64,000 nucleotides of DNA, from assembly GCF_029867415.1 (NCBI RefSeq), contig NC_081180.1:239633088-239697087 (forward strand). The letters are read 5' to 3'. Positions within the stretch are counted from its first letter, which is position 1. Each line of letters starts with the position of its first letter. Positions 55,799 to 64,000 of the stretch are shown here, piece by piece. The notes under the pieces are model-generated. The model saw only the letters and a list, made by a program, of their open reading frames with translations. It made no database searches and had not been told where the DNA came from. The position numbers and the translations under genes were made by a program. Origin of the DNA: Vicia villosa. Lineage: Eukaryota > Streptophyta > Magnoliopsida > Fabales > Fabaceae.

Positions 55799-56916
55799 AC
55801 TAAAATTAAGATCTAAACCTTTTTTTTTTAAAAATTAATTCTAATTTAAATTACTAATCTAAAAAACCTAAATTAAGTTATTAGTCTAAACTGAATTATT
55901 AATCTAATTAATCCTAAAAAACTAATTAAAATAAATGTGAAAAGTTTTAATAAACAAAAAGAAAAAAAAACTTAAAAAAAAACAAAACAATAAACAGCAA
56001 CAAAAGGAAATTAGAAAAAACAAGTGGGGGCGCTGGATCCTATGTGGCTGAGTCTTGGAGGTCCACCATGGAGTGCTGCTTTCTGGTACGTTGGATCAAC
56101 CTGGGCGCGCATCTGATGGTAGATGGAGAGGGTGCATCGTGGTCCTCCTTGTGTAAGTTGCGATGAATCTGTGAACTGCTAAGAATAATATGTAAAGAAC
56201 ATAAAAATGTGCTGGGCCAGTTTCAAACACACACCCTTACAGTCACTAGTATATCCAGTCTTGCCATCTGTGCCATATTAATTTCGCTGTTGTTTGACAA
56301 ACAGGAAACAATAAATAAGAAACAAAACATTAATGGAAAATTTAAAAGAGTCAAACACTGGGTCCCAGGATTATTTGCATGGTCCAATGGAAAAAGGAGA
56401 GAGGAACTGAGAACAGTTGACCAGCGAATGAGAGTGGGACACACGATCGGAAGGACTTGGAATGGCTGACCAACCAATCACACAACGCCGCGCGTGGGAA
56501 TCCACTATTCATCTTCTTCTCCGCATGCACCTGCGACTTCTGCTACGGATTTTCCTTTGGAATTTCCTGCGGATTTCGTTACTTTTTTTTCTGGAGATTT
56601 GAACACCTGTAAAACATGATTAAATAATGAAACAAACAACCCAGATTAACTAATTGGCCAACTGCGAATCTGTTGGTGGTCTCTTCTTGTCCTAAAACGG
56701 CTTGGAAGTGGGAGAACGAAGAGCTCCATTCATTGAGCCCTAACCATGGCATCATGCATTTTAGCCACGATGCACTCCCTAAGACGGTCCATGCCTGCTC
56801 TAAGGGACCTTAGGGACTCATCAATAGCGTTAGTTTCAACAAAAACATACTGAGTATTAAAATTCGATTAACAGAACAAAAACAAAAAAAAACGTAGTCA
56901 TGCATGAGGTCATACC
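55799..56916 (-). repeat. Ogre/Tat-type LTR in minus orientation, part 2
   Basis: Presumed continuation of the LTR from 51020, by position across the perfect MULE duplication. AT-rich at first, then 56030-56900 with mixed sequence and no gene. Interrupted at 56917 by the copia element; the rest of the LTR would lie beyond the window. Confidence 0.5.
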
Positions 56917-58126
56917 TGAAGGATAGAAAAACACTTAGAAAGGGGGGGGTTTGAATAAGTGTAGCTTTAAAAAACTTGACAGATAAAAATAAAATGCACA
57001 GTTATTTTTATCCTGGTTCGTTGTTAACTAAACTACTCCAGTCCACCCCCGCAGAGATGATTTACCTCAACTGAGGATTTAATCCACTAATCGCACGGAT
57101 TACAATGGTTTTCCACTTAGTCAGCAACTAAGTCTTCCAGAGTCTTCTGATCACACACTGATCACTCCAGGAACAACTGCTTAGATACCCTCTAAGACTT
57201 TTCTAGAGTCTACTGATCAACACGATCACTCTAGTTACAATCTGCTTAGTTCACTCCTAAGACTTCCTAGAGTATTCTGATCAACACGATCACTCTAGTT
57301 CCTTACAACTTAATGTAATCAATTCAAGAGTATTACAAATGCTTCTTAAAAGCGATAATCACAACTGTGATATTTCTCTTAACGTTTAAGCTTAATCTCA
57401 CTAATATATTACAAAAGCAATGTAGTGAGTTTTGATGAAGATGAAGATTCTGAGTTTTGATTTGAACAGAGTTTCAGCAAGTTTGATAAGCGTTGTTTTG
57501 TTCAGAATTTGTTAACCTTGCTTCTCATCAGAACTTCATATTTATAGGCGTTGAGAAGATGACCGTTGAGTGCATTTAATGCTTTGCGTGTTCCGTACAG
57601 CATCGCATTTAATGTTATACGCTTTTGTCAACTACCTCGAGCCTTGTTCACGCTGTGTCTACTGACGTAGCCTTTAATAGCTTTTAACGTTCCTTTTGTC
57701 AGTCAGCGTAGCTTGCCACTTGTACTTTCTTCTGATCTGATGTTTGTGAATACAACGTTTGAATATCATCAGAGTCAAACAGCTTGGTGCATAGCATCTT
57801 CTGATCTTCTGACCTTGAAGTGCTTCTGAGCGTGATACCATCTTCTGAGCTTCAGTGCTTCTGATCTCATGTTCTTCTGATGCTTCCATAGACCCATGTT
57901 CTGATTCTGCTTCGACCATCTTCTGATGTCTTGCCAGACCATGTTCTGATGTTGCATGCTGAACCCTTGAGACAAAGCTTCTGAGCGCTGAATTATGCGT
58001 ACTCTTTATATATTTCCTGAAAGGGAAATTGCATTGGATTAGAGTACCATATTATCTTAAGCAAAATTCATATTATTGTTATCATCAAAACTAAGATAAT
58101 TGATCAGAACAAATCTTGTTCTAACA
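56917..58126 (-). repeat. Copia 3' LTR (about 1210 bp)
   Basis: On the minus strand it begins TGTTAGAACAAG right after the polypurine tract and ends CTATCCTTCA. It contains a TATA box (TATAAATA, minus strand, 57546-57539) and many TTCTGAT motifs between 57700 and 57990. Confidence 0.8.
57539..57546 (-). promoter_or_regulatory. Copia LTR TATA box
   Basis: TATAAATA on the minus strand in CGCCTATAAATATG context, mid-LTR. Confidence 0.65.
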
Positions 58127-58141
58127 ATCTCCCCCTTTTTG
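58127..58141 (-). other. Copia polypurine tract
   Basis: AAAAAGGGGGAGAT on the minus strand, abutting the LTR. Related CTCCCCCTGA motifs repeat at 58241-58291 and another AAAAAGGGGGAGA occurs at about 59229-59241, so the true priming site has several look-alikes. Confidence 0.75.
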
Positions 58142-58372
58142 ATGATGACAAAAACATATATAAATGATATGAATTTGCGATCAGAAAGAATAGAAGGCAA
58201 AAGACAAATTACACAGCTATAGCATAAGCATATGAATATGTCTCCCCCTGAGATTAACAATCTCCCCCTGAGATAAATAATCTCCCCCTGAAATAAATAC
58301 TCAAAGAACTTTAATAAAAGACTTCCCTGATTATTTCGGTAGAGACGATCATATAAGCTTCTTGTCTTCAGA

Positions 58373-58711
58373 GAATTCATAGCTTCTGACTTCTGCTTCC
58401 ATTGGACAGCTTCAGAACTAGAATTTCCTTAGATCCCTAGAACACTCACAGCTTCTGATTCCTGCTTCCATCTAGGACAGCTTCAGAACTTGAATTTCTT
58501 TGATCTTCTGAACATTCACAGCTTCTGATTTCTGCTTCCATTCAGGACAGCTTCAGAACTTGAATTTCTTTGATCTTCTGAACATTCACAGCTTCTGATT
58601 TCTGCTTCCATTCAGGACAGCTTCAGAACTTGAGTTTTCTGGATCTTTAGAACATTCGCAGCTTCTGATTTCTGCTTCCCTCGGATAGCTTCAGAGCTTT
58701 GAATTTCTACC
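58373..58711 (-). repeat. Five 70-bp tandem repeats in copia 3' region
   Basis: Units contain CACAGCTTCTGATTTCTGC, then CATTCAGGACAGCTTCAGAAC and a TTGAATTTCTTTGATC-like end. The third copy and its neighbours are near-identical; the outer two have drifted. No coding sense was recognised on either strand. Confidence 0.85.
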
Positions 58712-60264
58712 AACATCACTTCATGCTAGATTTGTATCAGAACATTGTTGAATGTACCAGAGCATCATCTGAGCATCTCTACATCCTGAAATGTTACAGA
58801 ACAAAAAACTAAACGACAAAAGTCAGCATGAACGAGTTAGAACATAAAATGTATGTTTGAACACATTATATGAATCAGAGCCATATAGGCTGAAGTAATG
58901 TATCAGAGCAAATAATGTATCAGAGCCATAACATTATATGTATCAGAGCAAATAGAATTTTGTCAGAATAAATAGACAAATATAGATCAAATTCTATTAT
59001 CAGTGCTACTGATTCATTCTTCTTTCTTGCTTCTGATTTCTGAAGCTTGACAGCACTCGGCTTGCTTCAGTTTCCATGGTTTTGCTTCTGTGTTTGCTTT
59101 TTGCTTTGAAGATTCTCTTCACTTCTTTATACCTGCAAAACACTTAAACCATGTAGAACTTGCAGTTCTTGTTAGTGAATGTGTGGGAGCTTTACCCAGC
59201 AACTGATAGATTAATCAAATCATTTATCATTTATCTTCTCCCCCTTTTTGTCATAACATCAAAAAGAATATTTCAAAAGATTTAGATGCATAAAACGACA
59301 AATAAAATCACTGGAATGTAAAAGAAAGAAACTTTTCATTGATAATCAAAAGATATTACAAGAAGTTCCTATGTTTAACAAGATGAGAAACATTCCTAGC
59401 AAATACAAAAAAGAATTTCCAAAGAGGAAATTACTACAAAAATTAAAAACAAAACCCTAGCAAGACACACTCTGTGTCAACCCATCAAGAATCCCTGAGG
59501 ACTCTTGTCTTCCAGACTGGAATCTCCACTGTAGGAGAGATCCCAGAGACCAAGGAGGAAGTGAGGGACAGTTCACAGACAGAGAGCTAATGTTGCAAAC
59601 GGGGCTTTCCCTCAACATAGAAGTCAAGAATATCATTCTTAACCTCCTCCCATAACTCAAGAAAGTCTTCTGTCTTTGGGTGAAAGTTGATAACAACATC
59701 AAAGAAGAGGTCTGACTTGAGAGGTATTAGGAGAGCCATCCCGAGATATGCGGAGATCTGTCGCCTTTGAGTCATAGATCTTCAACAGGCTTAAGGTGAA
59801 CGCTGGGTTTGAGCAAGGATTAAAAAAAAATTTGAGCAAGAGACGAAAACGGAAGAGAGAGAGAGGAAAAACTTGATGAAGAAATGCAAAGAGATAGAGA
59901 AAGATGAGAGGGAAAGAGAAGAGTTTGAAGAAAATAAAATGAAACGAATGATGAATAGCATTTAATGTTACGTGACGTGAGGAGAGATAATAAAGACAAA
60001 TGAGGTGACTGGCACAGTTACCTATGGTCGGCGTCCCTTCAACTGCACGCACGTTTATCCATGAATAGTAACGACAGGTTTACCATCCCGAGACAAAACG
60101 TAACAGCTGTTTTGCTTTAAAAGAGGTTCTGAATCAACTTAGACAATGAAACGTTAGTAATAACCGAATCATAATTTCTAAAAGATTTCAATCAGAACTT
60201 CTGATATAAAAAATAATCCATTTTCATTTCAGAAGATACTCATACATGAGAACTTCTCATCTTC
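58712..60264 (-). other. Copia 3' region without a recognised gene
   Basis: About 1.5 kb between pol and the tandem repeats. Overlapping minus-strand frames at 59457-60052 (61 to 117 codons) include a segment with FHPKTEDFLELWEEVKND. I do not recognise it; it could be a decayed env-like or accessory frame. The region also holds a polypurine-like tract at about 59229. Confidence 0.5.
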
Positions 60265-63200
60265 TCATTCTGGGCATAAATCCATACTGATGTTCTTCAG
60301 AATGAACTTAAACCTATCTTCAGCCAGGGGTTTTGTAAAGATATCAGCCCATTGATGGTCTGTATCAACAAAGTTTAAAGATATAACACCCTTCTGAACA
60401 TAGTCCCTTATGAAATGATGTTTAATCTCAATATGTTTAGCTTTTGAATGAAGAATAGGATTCTTAGATAAACATATAGCAGAAGTATTATCACAGAATA
60501 TAGGAATGTTACTCTCAAATATCTGATAATCTTCTAACTGACTCTTCATCCAGAGCATCTGTGTACTACAACCAGCAGCAGCGACATATTCTGCTTCTGT
60601 TGTTGATAGAGCAATAGTTGCTTGCTTCTTGCTATACCAAGAGATCAAATGACTTCCAAGAAACTGGCAACTTCCTGAAGTACTTTTTCTTTCAATTCTG
60701 TCTCCAGCATAATCAGCATCGCAGAATCCTACTAAGTTGTATTCTTTAGATTTTCTGTAAACTAAGCCAACATTAGTAGTACCTTTCAGATACCTTAGAA
60801 TTCTCTTAACAGCAGTTAAATGAGATTCTCTAGGATCTGATTGGAATCTAGCACACAAACAAACACTGAACAGAATGTCAGGTCTAGAAGCAGTCAGATA
60901 TAGAAGAGATCCAATCATACCTCTGTATAACTTCTGATCTACCTTCTTACTTACCTCATCCTTACCTAGGATGCATGTTGGATGCATAGGAGTTTTGGCT
61001 TCTTTGCAGTCTAGAAGATTAAACTTCTTCAGAAGTTCCTTCACATACTTGGTTTGATGAACATACGTTCCTTCTGATGTTTGATTTATTTGTATTCCAA
61101 GGAAATACTTGAGTTCTCCCATCATGCTCATTTCAAACTCAGCCTGCATAGACTTAGCAAACTCCTTTCCAAGTGTAGCATTAGATGTTCCAAAAATAAT
61201 ATCATCTACATATATTTGACAAATTAAAATATCCCTTTTAAAGGTTTTACAAAAGAGAGTAGTGTCCACTTTTCCTCTAGTGAAATCATTATCCAGAAGG
61301 AAAGAACTTAAGCGTTCATACCAAGCTCTGGGAGCCTGTTTCAATCCATACAATGATTTCTTAAGTTTAAAAACATGATTAGGAGACATAGAGTCTTCAA
61401 AACCAGGAGGTTGATGGACATAAACTTCTTCATCTATATAACCATTTAAGAAGGCACTCTTGACATCCATCTGATAAAGAGTGATGTTATGTTGAGTGGC
61501 AAATGAAATTAATAGACGAATAGATTCTAACCTGGCCACTGGTGCAAAGGTTTCTGTATAATCAATCCCTTCTTGCTGACTATAACCCTGAGCCACCAGT
61601 CTGGCTTTGTTCCTTACCACTTCACCTTTCTCACTGAGCTTGTTTCTGAAGACCCATTTTGTACCAATTATATTGAATCCATCTGGTCTAGGAACAAGAT
61701 CCCAAACATCATTCCTTGTAAACTGATTCAGTTCTTCTTGCATAGCAATTATCCAGTCTGGATCTTCTAGAGCATGATCAACAGAAGTTGGCTCGATCAA
61801 AGATACAAGACCTAATTGACAGTCTGCATTGTTCTTAAGGAATGCTCTTGTTCTGATTGGATCATCCTTCTTTCCAAGAATGACATCTTCTGAATGACCA
61901 GAGATGAGTCTGGATGATCTTCTGACAGATGGTTCTTCAGAAATACTTAGATCCTCCAGAGAAGCTGATACTTGATCTTCAGATTCTTTGCTTCTGAGAA
62001 GCTCTGCTTCTGATGCGTTGCTTCTTGGCTCAACAACTTCTGATATATCAATATCACAATCTGCAAAATTATCAAACTGCTTTGGTTTTTCAGAACCAAG
62101 CTTATCATCAAACCTGATATTGATTGATTCTTCTACAATCAATGTTTCAGTATTGTATACTCTGTAGCCTTTTGAGCGTTCAGAATATCCAAGAAGGAAA
62201 CATTTTTGTGCTTTGGAATCAAACTTACCAAGATGATCTTTAGTGTTCAGAATAAAGCATACACATCCAAAAGGATGGAAATATGAAATGTTGGGCTTTC
62301 TATTCTTCCACAATTCATAGGGAGTCTTATTTAGAATAGGTCTGATAGAGATTCTATTCTGAATATAGCATGCAGTGTTTATTGCTTCTGCCCAGAAATG
62401 CTTAGCCATATTGGTTTCATTGATCATGGTTCTGGCCATTTCTTGCAGAGTCCTATTCTTTCGTTCTACAACCCCATTTTGCTGTGGAGTTCTAGGACAA
62501 GAGAAATCATGGGCAATACCATTTTCTTTGAAGAACTCTTCAAAGGATCTGTTCTCAAATTCACCACCATGATCACTTCTGACCTTTATGATTTTACACT
62601 CTTTTTCAGATTGAATCTGAATGCAGAAATCAAAGAACACTGAATGAGTCTCATCCTTGTGTTTCAAGAACTTTACCCATGTCCAGCGGCTATAATCATC
62701 TACGATGACTAATCCATATTTCTTCCCTCTGACAGATGCTGTTTTGACTGGGCCAAACAGATCAATGTGCAAGAGTTCTAATGGCCTTGAGGTAGAAACA
62801 ACATTCTTGGACTTGAATGCAGGTTTGGAGAACTTGCCCTTTTGACATGCTTCACAAAGAGCATCTGATTTGAATTTCAGATTAGGGAGTCCTCTGACCA
62901 GATTCAGTTTGTTAATCTGAGAAATCTTTCTCAAACTAGCATGACCTAATCTTCTGTGCCAGACCCACTGCTCTTCAGAAACAGACATAAGACAAGTCAC
63001 CTTCTGACTCATAAGATCTTGCAGATCTGTCTTATAAATGTTGTTCTTCCTCTTGCCTGTAAATAGGATTGAGCCATCCTTCTGATTTACAGCCTTGCAA
63101 GACTCTTGATTAAAGATTATATCATAACCATTGTCACTTAATTGACTGATAGATAAGAGGTTATGTGTTAATCCTTCTACAAGAAGTACATTAGAAATGG

Positions 63201-63426
63201 AAGGAGAGTTACCAGACTTTATAGTTCCAGAGCCAATTATCTTGCCCTTCTGATCTCCTCCAAACTTGACTTCTCCTCCAGACTTAAGCACCAGGTCTTG
63301 GAACATAGACCTTCTTCCTGTCATGTGTCGCGAGCATCCAGAGTCCAGGTACCATGACATGTTGTGCTTTGTCCTTTTTGCAGTCAAGGATATCTGCAAT
63401 AGGAATAATCTTATCCTTAGGTACAC
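60265..63426 (-). CDS. Copia protease-integrase-RT-RNase H polyprotein
   Basis: A 1053-codon open frame with every pol domain. Protease motif WYLDSGCSRHMTG at about 25-37; GAG-pre-integrase HHCC-like finger at about 155-200 (WHRRLGHA, CEACQKGK); integrase catalytic residues in HIDLFG, RSDHGGEF and NGVVERKN (about 220-325); RT with YQMDVKSAFLNG and YVDDIIFG (about 560-800); RNase H with DADYAGD and the STTEAEY box (about 900-960); C-terminal DIFTKPLAEDRF. No stops or shifts, so the enzyme set may be functional. It overlaps the upstream gag frame by about 140 bp in a different frame; the initiator is unlikely to be a real start, and expression probably needs a frame change or is blocked by an indel. 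Confidence 0.93.
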   Translation of the reverse strand: MYLRIRLFLLQISLTAKRTKHNMSWYLDSGCSRHMTGRRSMFQDLVLKSGGEVKFGGDQKGKIIGSGTIKSGNSPSISNVLLVEGLTHNLLSISQLSDNGYDIIFNQESCKAVNQKDGSILFTGKRKNNIYKTDLQDLMSQKVTCLMSVSEEQWVWHRRLGHASLRKISQINKLNLVRGLPNLKFKSDALCEACQKGKFSKPAFKSKNVVSTSRPLELLHIDLFGPVKTASVRGKKYGLVIVDDYSRWTWVKFLKHKDETHSVFFDFCIQIQSEKECKIIKVRSDHGGEFENRSFEEFFKENGIAHDFSCPRTPQQNGVVERKNRTLQEMARTMINETNMAKHFWAEAINTACYIQNRISIRPILNKTPYELWKNRKPNISYFHPFGCVCFILNTKDHLGKFDSKAQKCFLLGYSERSKGYRVYNTETLIVEESINIRFDDKLGSEKPKQFDNFADCDIDISEVVEPRSNASEAELLRSKESEDQVSASLEDLSISEEPSVRRSSRLISGHSEDVILGKKDDPIRTRAFLKNNADCQLGLVSLIEPTSVDHALEDPDWIIAMQEELNQFTRNDVWDLVPRPDGFNIIGTKWVFRNKLSEKGEVVRNKARLVAQGYSQQEGIDYTETFAPVARLESIRLLISFATQHNITLYQMDVKSAFLNGYIDEEVYVHQPPGFEDSMSPNHVFKLKKSLYGLKQAPRAWYERLSSFLLDNDFTRGKVDTTLFCKTFKRDILICQIYVDDIIFGTSNATLGKEFAKSMQAEFEMSMMGELKYFLGIQINQTSEGTYVHQTKYVKELLKKFNLLDCKEAKTPMHPTCILGKDEVSKKVDQKLYRGMIGSLLYLTASRPDILFSVCLCARFQSDPRESHLTAVKRILRYLKGTTNVGLVYRKSKEYNLVGFCDADYAGDRIERKSTSGSCQFLGSHLISWYSKKQATIALSTTEAEYVAAAGCSTQMLWMKSQLEDYQIFESNIPIFCDNTSAICLSKNPILHSKAKHIEIKHHFIRDYVQKGVISLNFVDTDHQWADIFTKPLAEDRFKFILKNISMDLCPE

Positions 63427-64000
63427 ACATTTTCTTGGGTCCTTTCTTGTTAGATTTTCTCAAGTTCTGATTGAACTTGGGTTTAACATTGTAAGCAATA
63501 GGAGGAACAGCATGATAATTTTTAATGTGAGTTTCATGATATTTCCTAGGTTGTGTCACATGCTTTTTGGTGTGTGTTATGTGAAAACTTTGAGCATGTG
63601 AAGTGTGCCTAATATCATGGGAGTGGCCATACTTGAACTGATCATACAATGGCTTGTATGTGATTTTCATTTCATCAACAGGTTCAAGTTTGTATGGGGT
63701 TTCACCCTCAAAACCAATGCCTACTCTTTTGTTTCCAGACACAGCATATATCATAGAAGCTAGCTGACTTCTGCCAATACTTCCAGATAAGAACTTCCTG
63801 AAACTTAAATCATATTCTTTCAGAATATGGTTTAGACTAGGAGTGGATTTTTCTGAATCAGAAGGAGATCCAACATTATTGGATAATTTTAAAAGTTTTT
63901 CTTTTAATTCAGAATTTTCCAACTCAAGCTTCTTTGTTTCAAATTCAAATTGCTTTTTCAGCTTTTTGTATTTGAGACTAATTTGAGACTTGAGTTCCAG
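63284..64000 (-). CDS. Copia gag, 3' part (continues past window)
   Basis: Open on the minus strand from the window edge to 63284. A Lys/Glu-rich coiled coil comes first (KKLELENSELKEKLLKL), then a His/Lys-rich basic region (about 63650-63480) and the tail MCVPKDKIIPIADILDCKKDK. No CCHC knuckle is visible in this part. The frame relates to pol by +1, and the DNA that encodes the pol protease motif is also open in the gag frame (reading HVMVPGLWMLATHD). Confidence 0.85.
   Translation of the reverse strand: MELKSQISLKYKKLKKQFEFETKKLELENSELKEKLLKLSNNVGSPSDSEKSTPSLNHILKEYDLSFRKFLSGSIGRSQLASMIYAVSGNKRVGIGFEGETPYKLEPVDEMKITYKPLYDQFKYGHSHDIRHTSHAQSFHITHTKKHVTQPRKYHETHIKNYHAVPPIAYNVKPKFNQNLRKSNKKGPKKMCVPKDKIIPIADILDCKKDKAQHVMVPGLWMLATHDRKKVYVPRPGA

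Larger units (their letters stand above)
56917..64000 (-). mobile_element. Ty1/copia element, minus strand, 3' part (continues past window)
   Basis: From left to right on the plus strand: 3' LTR (56917-58126), polypurine tract, 2.1-kb 3' region with tandem repeats, intact pol, and part of gag running off the window. The 5' LTR is not in view. The left flank ATACC (56912-56916) should recur after the 5' LTR. Copia lineage is not assigned with confidence; the long 3' region is reminiscent of SIRE-type elements but no env-like frame is intact. Confidence 0.9.

Noticed and set aside
58225..58300. CTCCCCCTGAGAT repeats considered as a CRISPR-like or regulatory array
   Set aside because: Only three short units with no spacers, next to a retroelement polypurine tract; better explained as tract look-alikes.

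Overview
The window looks like intergenic DNA from a large, repeat-rich legume genome. A Fabeae-type legume (pea, vetch, lentil group) is my inference. It rests on an Ogre-like Ty3/gypsy element with 5.1-kb LTRs and an intron between pro and RT, and on the style of the other repeats. I see no ordinary host gene. Almost every base belongs to a transposable element, and many elements are nested. All identities come from reading the sequence; no database search was possible.

Layout. (1) 528-21898 is a complete Ogre-like element with a perfect 5-bp target duplication (ACCTG), LTRs of equal length (5106 bp) differing by only about 0.3 percent by eye, a tRNA-type primer site, a gag-pro frame, a 309-bp frame-preserving intron, an RT / dual RNase H / integrase frame broken by one TGA, and a structured 3' leader. 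(2) 21904-24352 is non-coding DNA and a decayed copia interior. (3) 24353-32233 is a copia LTR split by a second, non-autonomous SIRE-like element (24448-31113, duplication AAGGA). The 5' LTR of that inner element itself holds a 524-bp hAT-type MITE with a perfect 8-bp duplication. (4) 32486-33151 is the 3' end of a dead LINE. (5) 33427-45250 is a Mutator-like element (MULE) carrying a dead plant-mobile-domain (PMD) gene on the minus strand and arrays of a 20-bp palindrome at both ends. A minus-strand gypsy element (34712-43401) is inserted in the PMD gene. (6) 45585-45938 is a TRIM; 46020-47350 is a decayed tandem repeat holding a MITE with a 9-bp duplication. (7) 47490-49605 holds gypsy fragments, interrupted by an Ogre/Tat-type LTR in minus orientation (49606-56916). 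(8) That LTR hosts a compact MULE (51021-55789) with 200-bp TIRs, a perfect 9-bp duplication, an apparently intact four-exon MURA transposase and, convergent to it, a two-exon GRF zinc-finger gene. (9) 56917-64000 is the 3' part of a minus-strand copia element with an intact pol; its 5' end lies outside the window.

How the parts work together. Three elements look recent or potentially active: the Ogre element (one nonsense codon), the compact MULE (no lesion seen in either gene) and the right-hand copia element (pol intact). The compact MULE is the best candidate for a little-described system: two convergent genes, each starting just inside a TIR, arranged as in maize MuDR but with a GRF-finger/coiled-coil/membrane-tail protein in the mudrB position. 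A second candidate is a run of three hairpins just after the Ogre pol stop, whose stems differ in sequence yet still pair. Elsewhere, nonsense codons in dead elements are nearly all ones that C-to-T or G-to-A changes would produce, as expected for methylated, silenced repeats.
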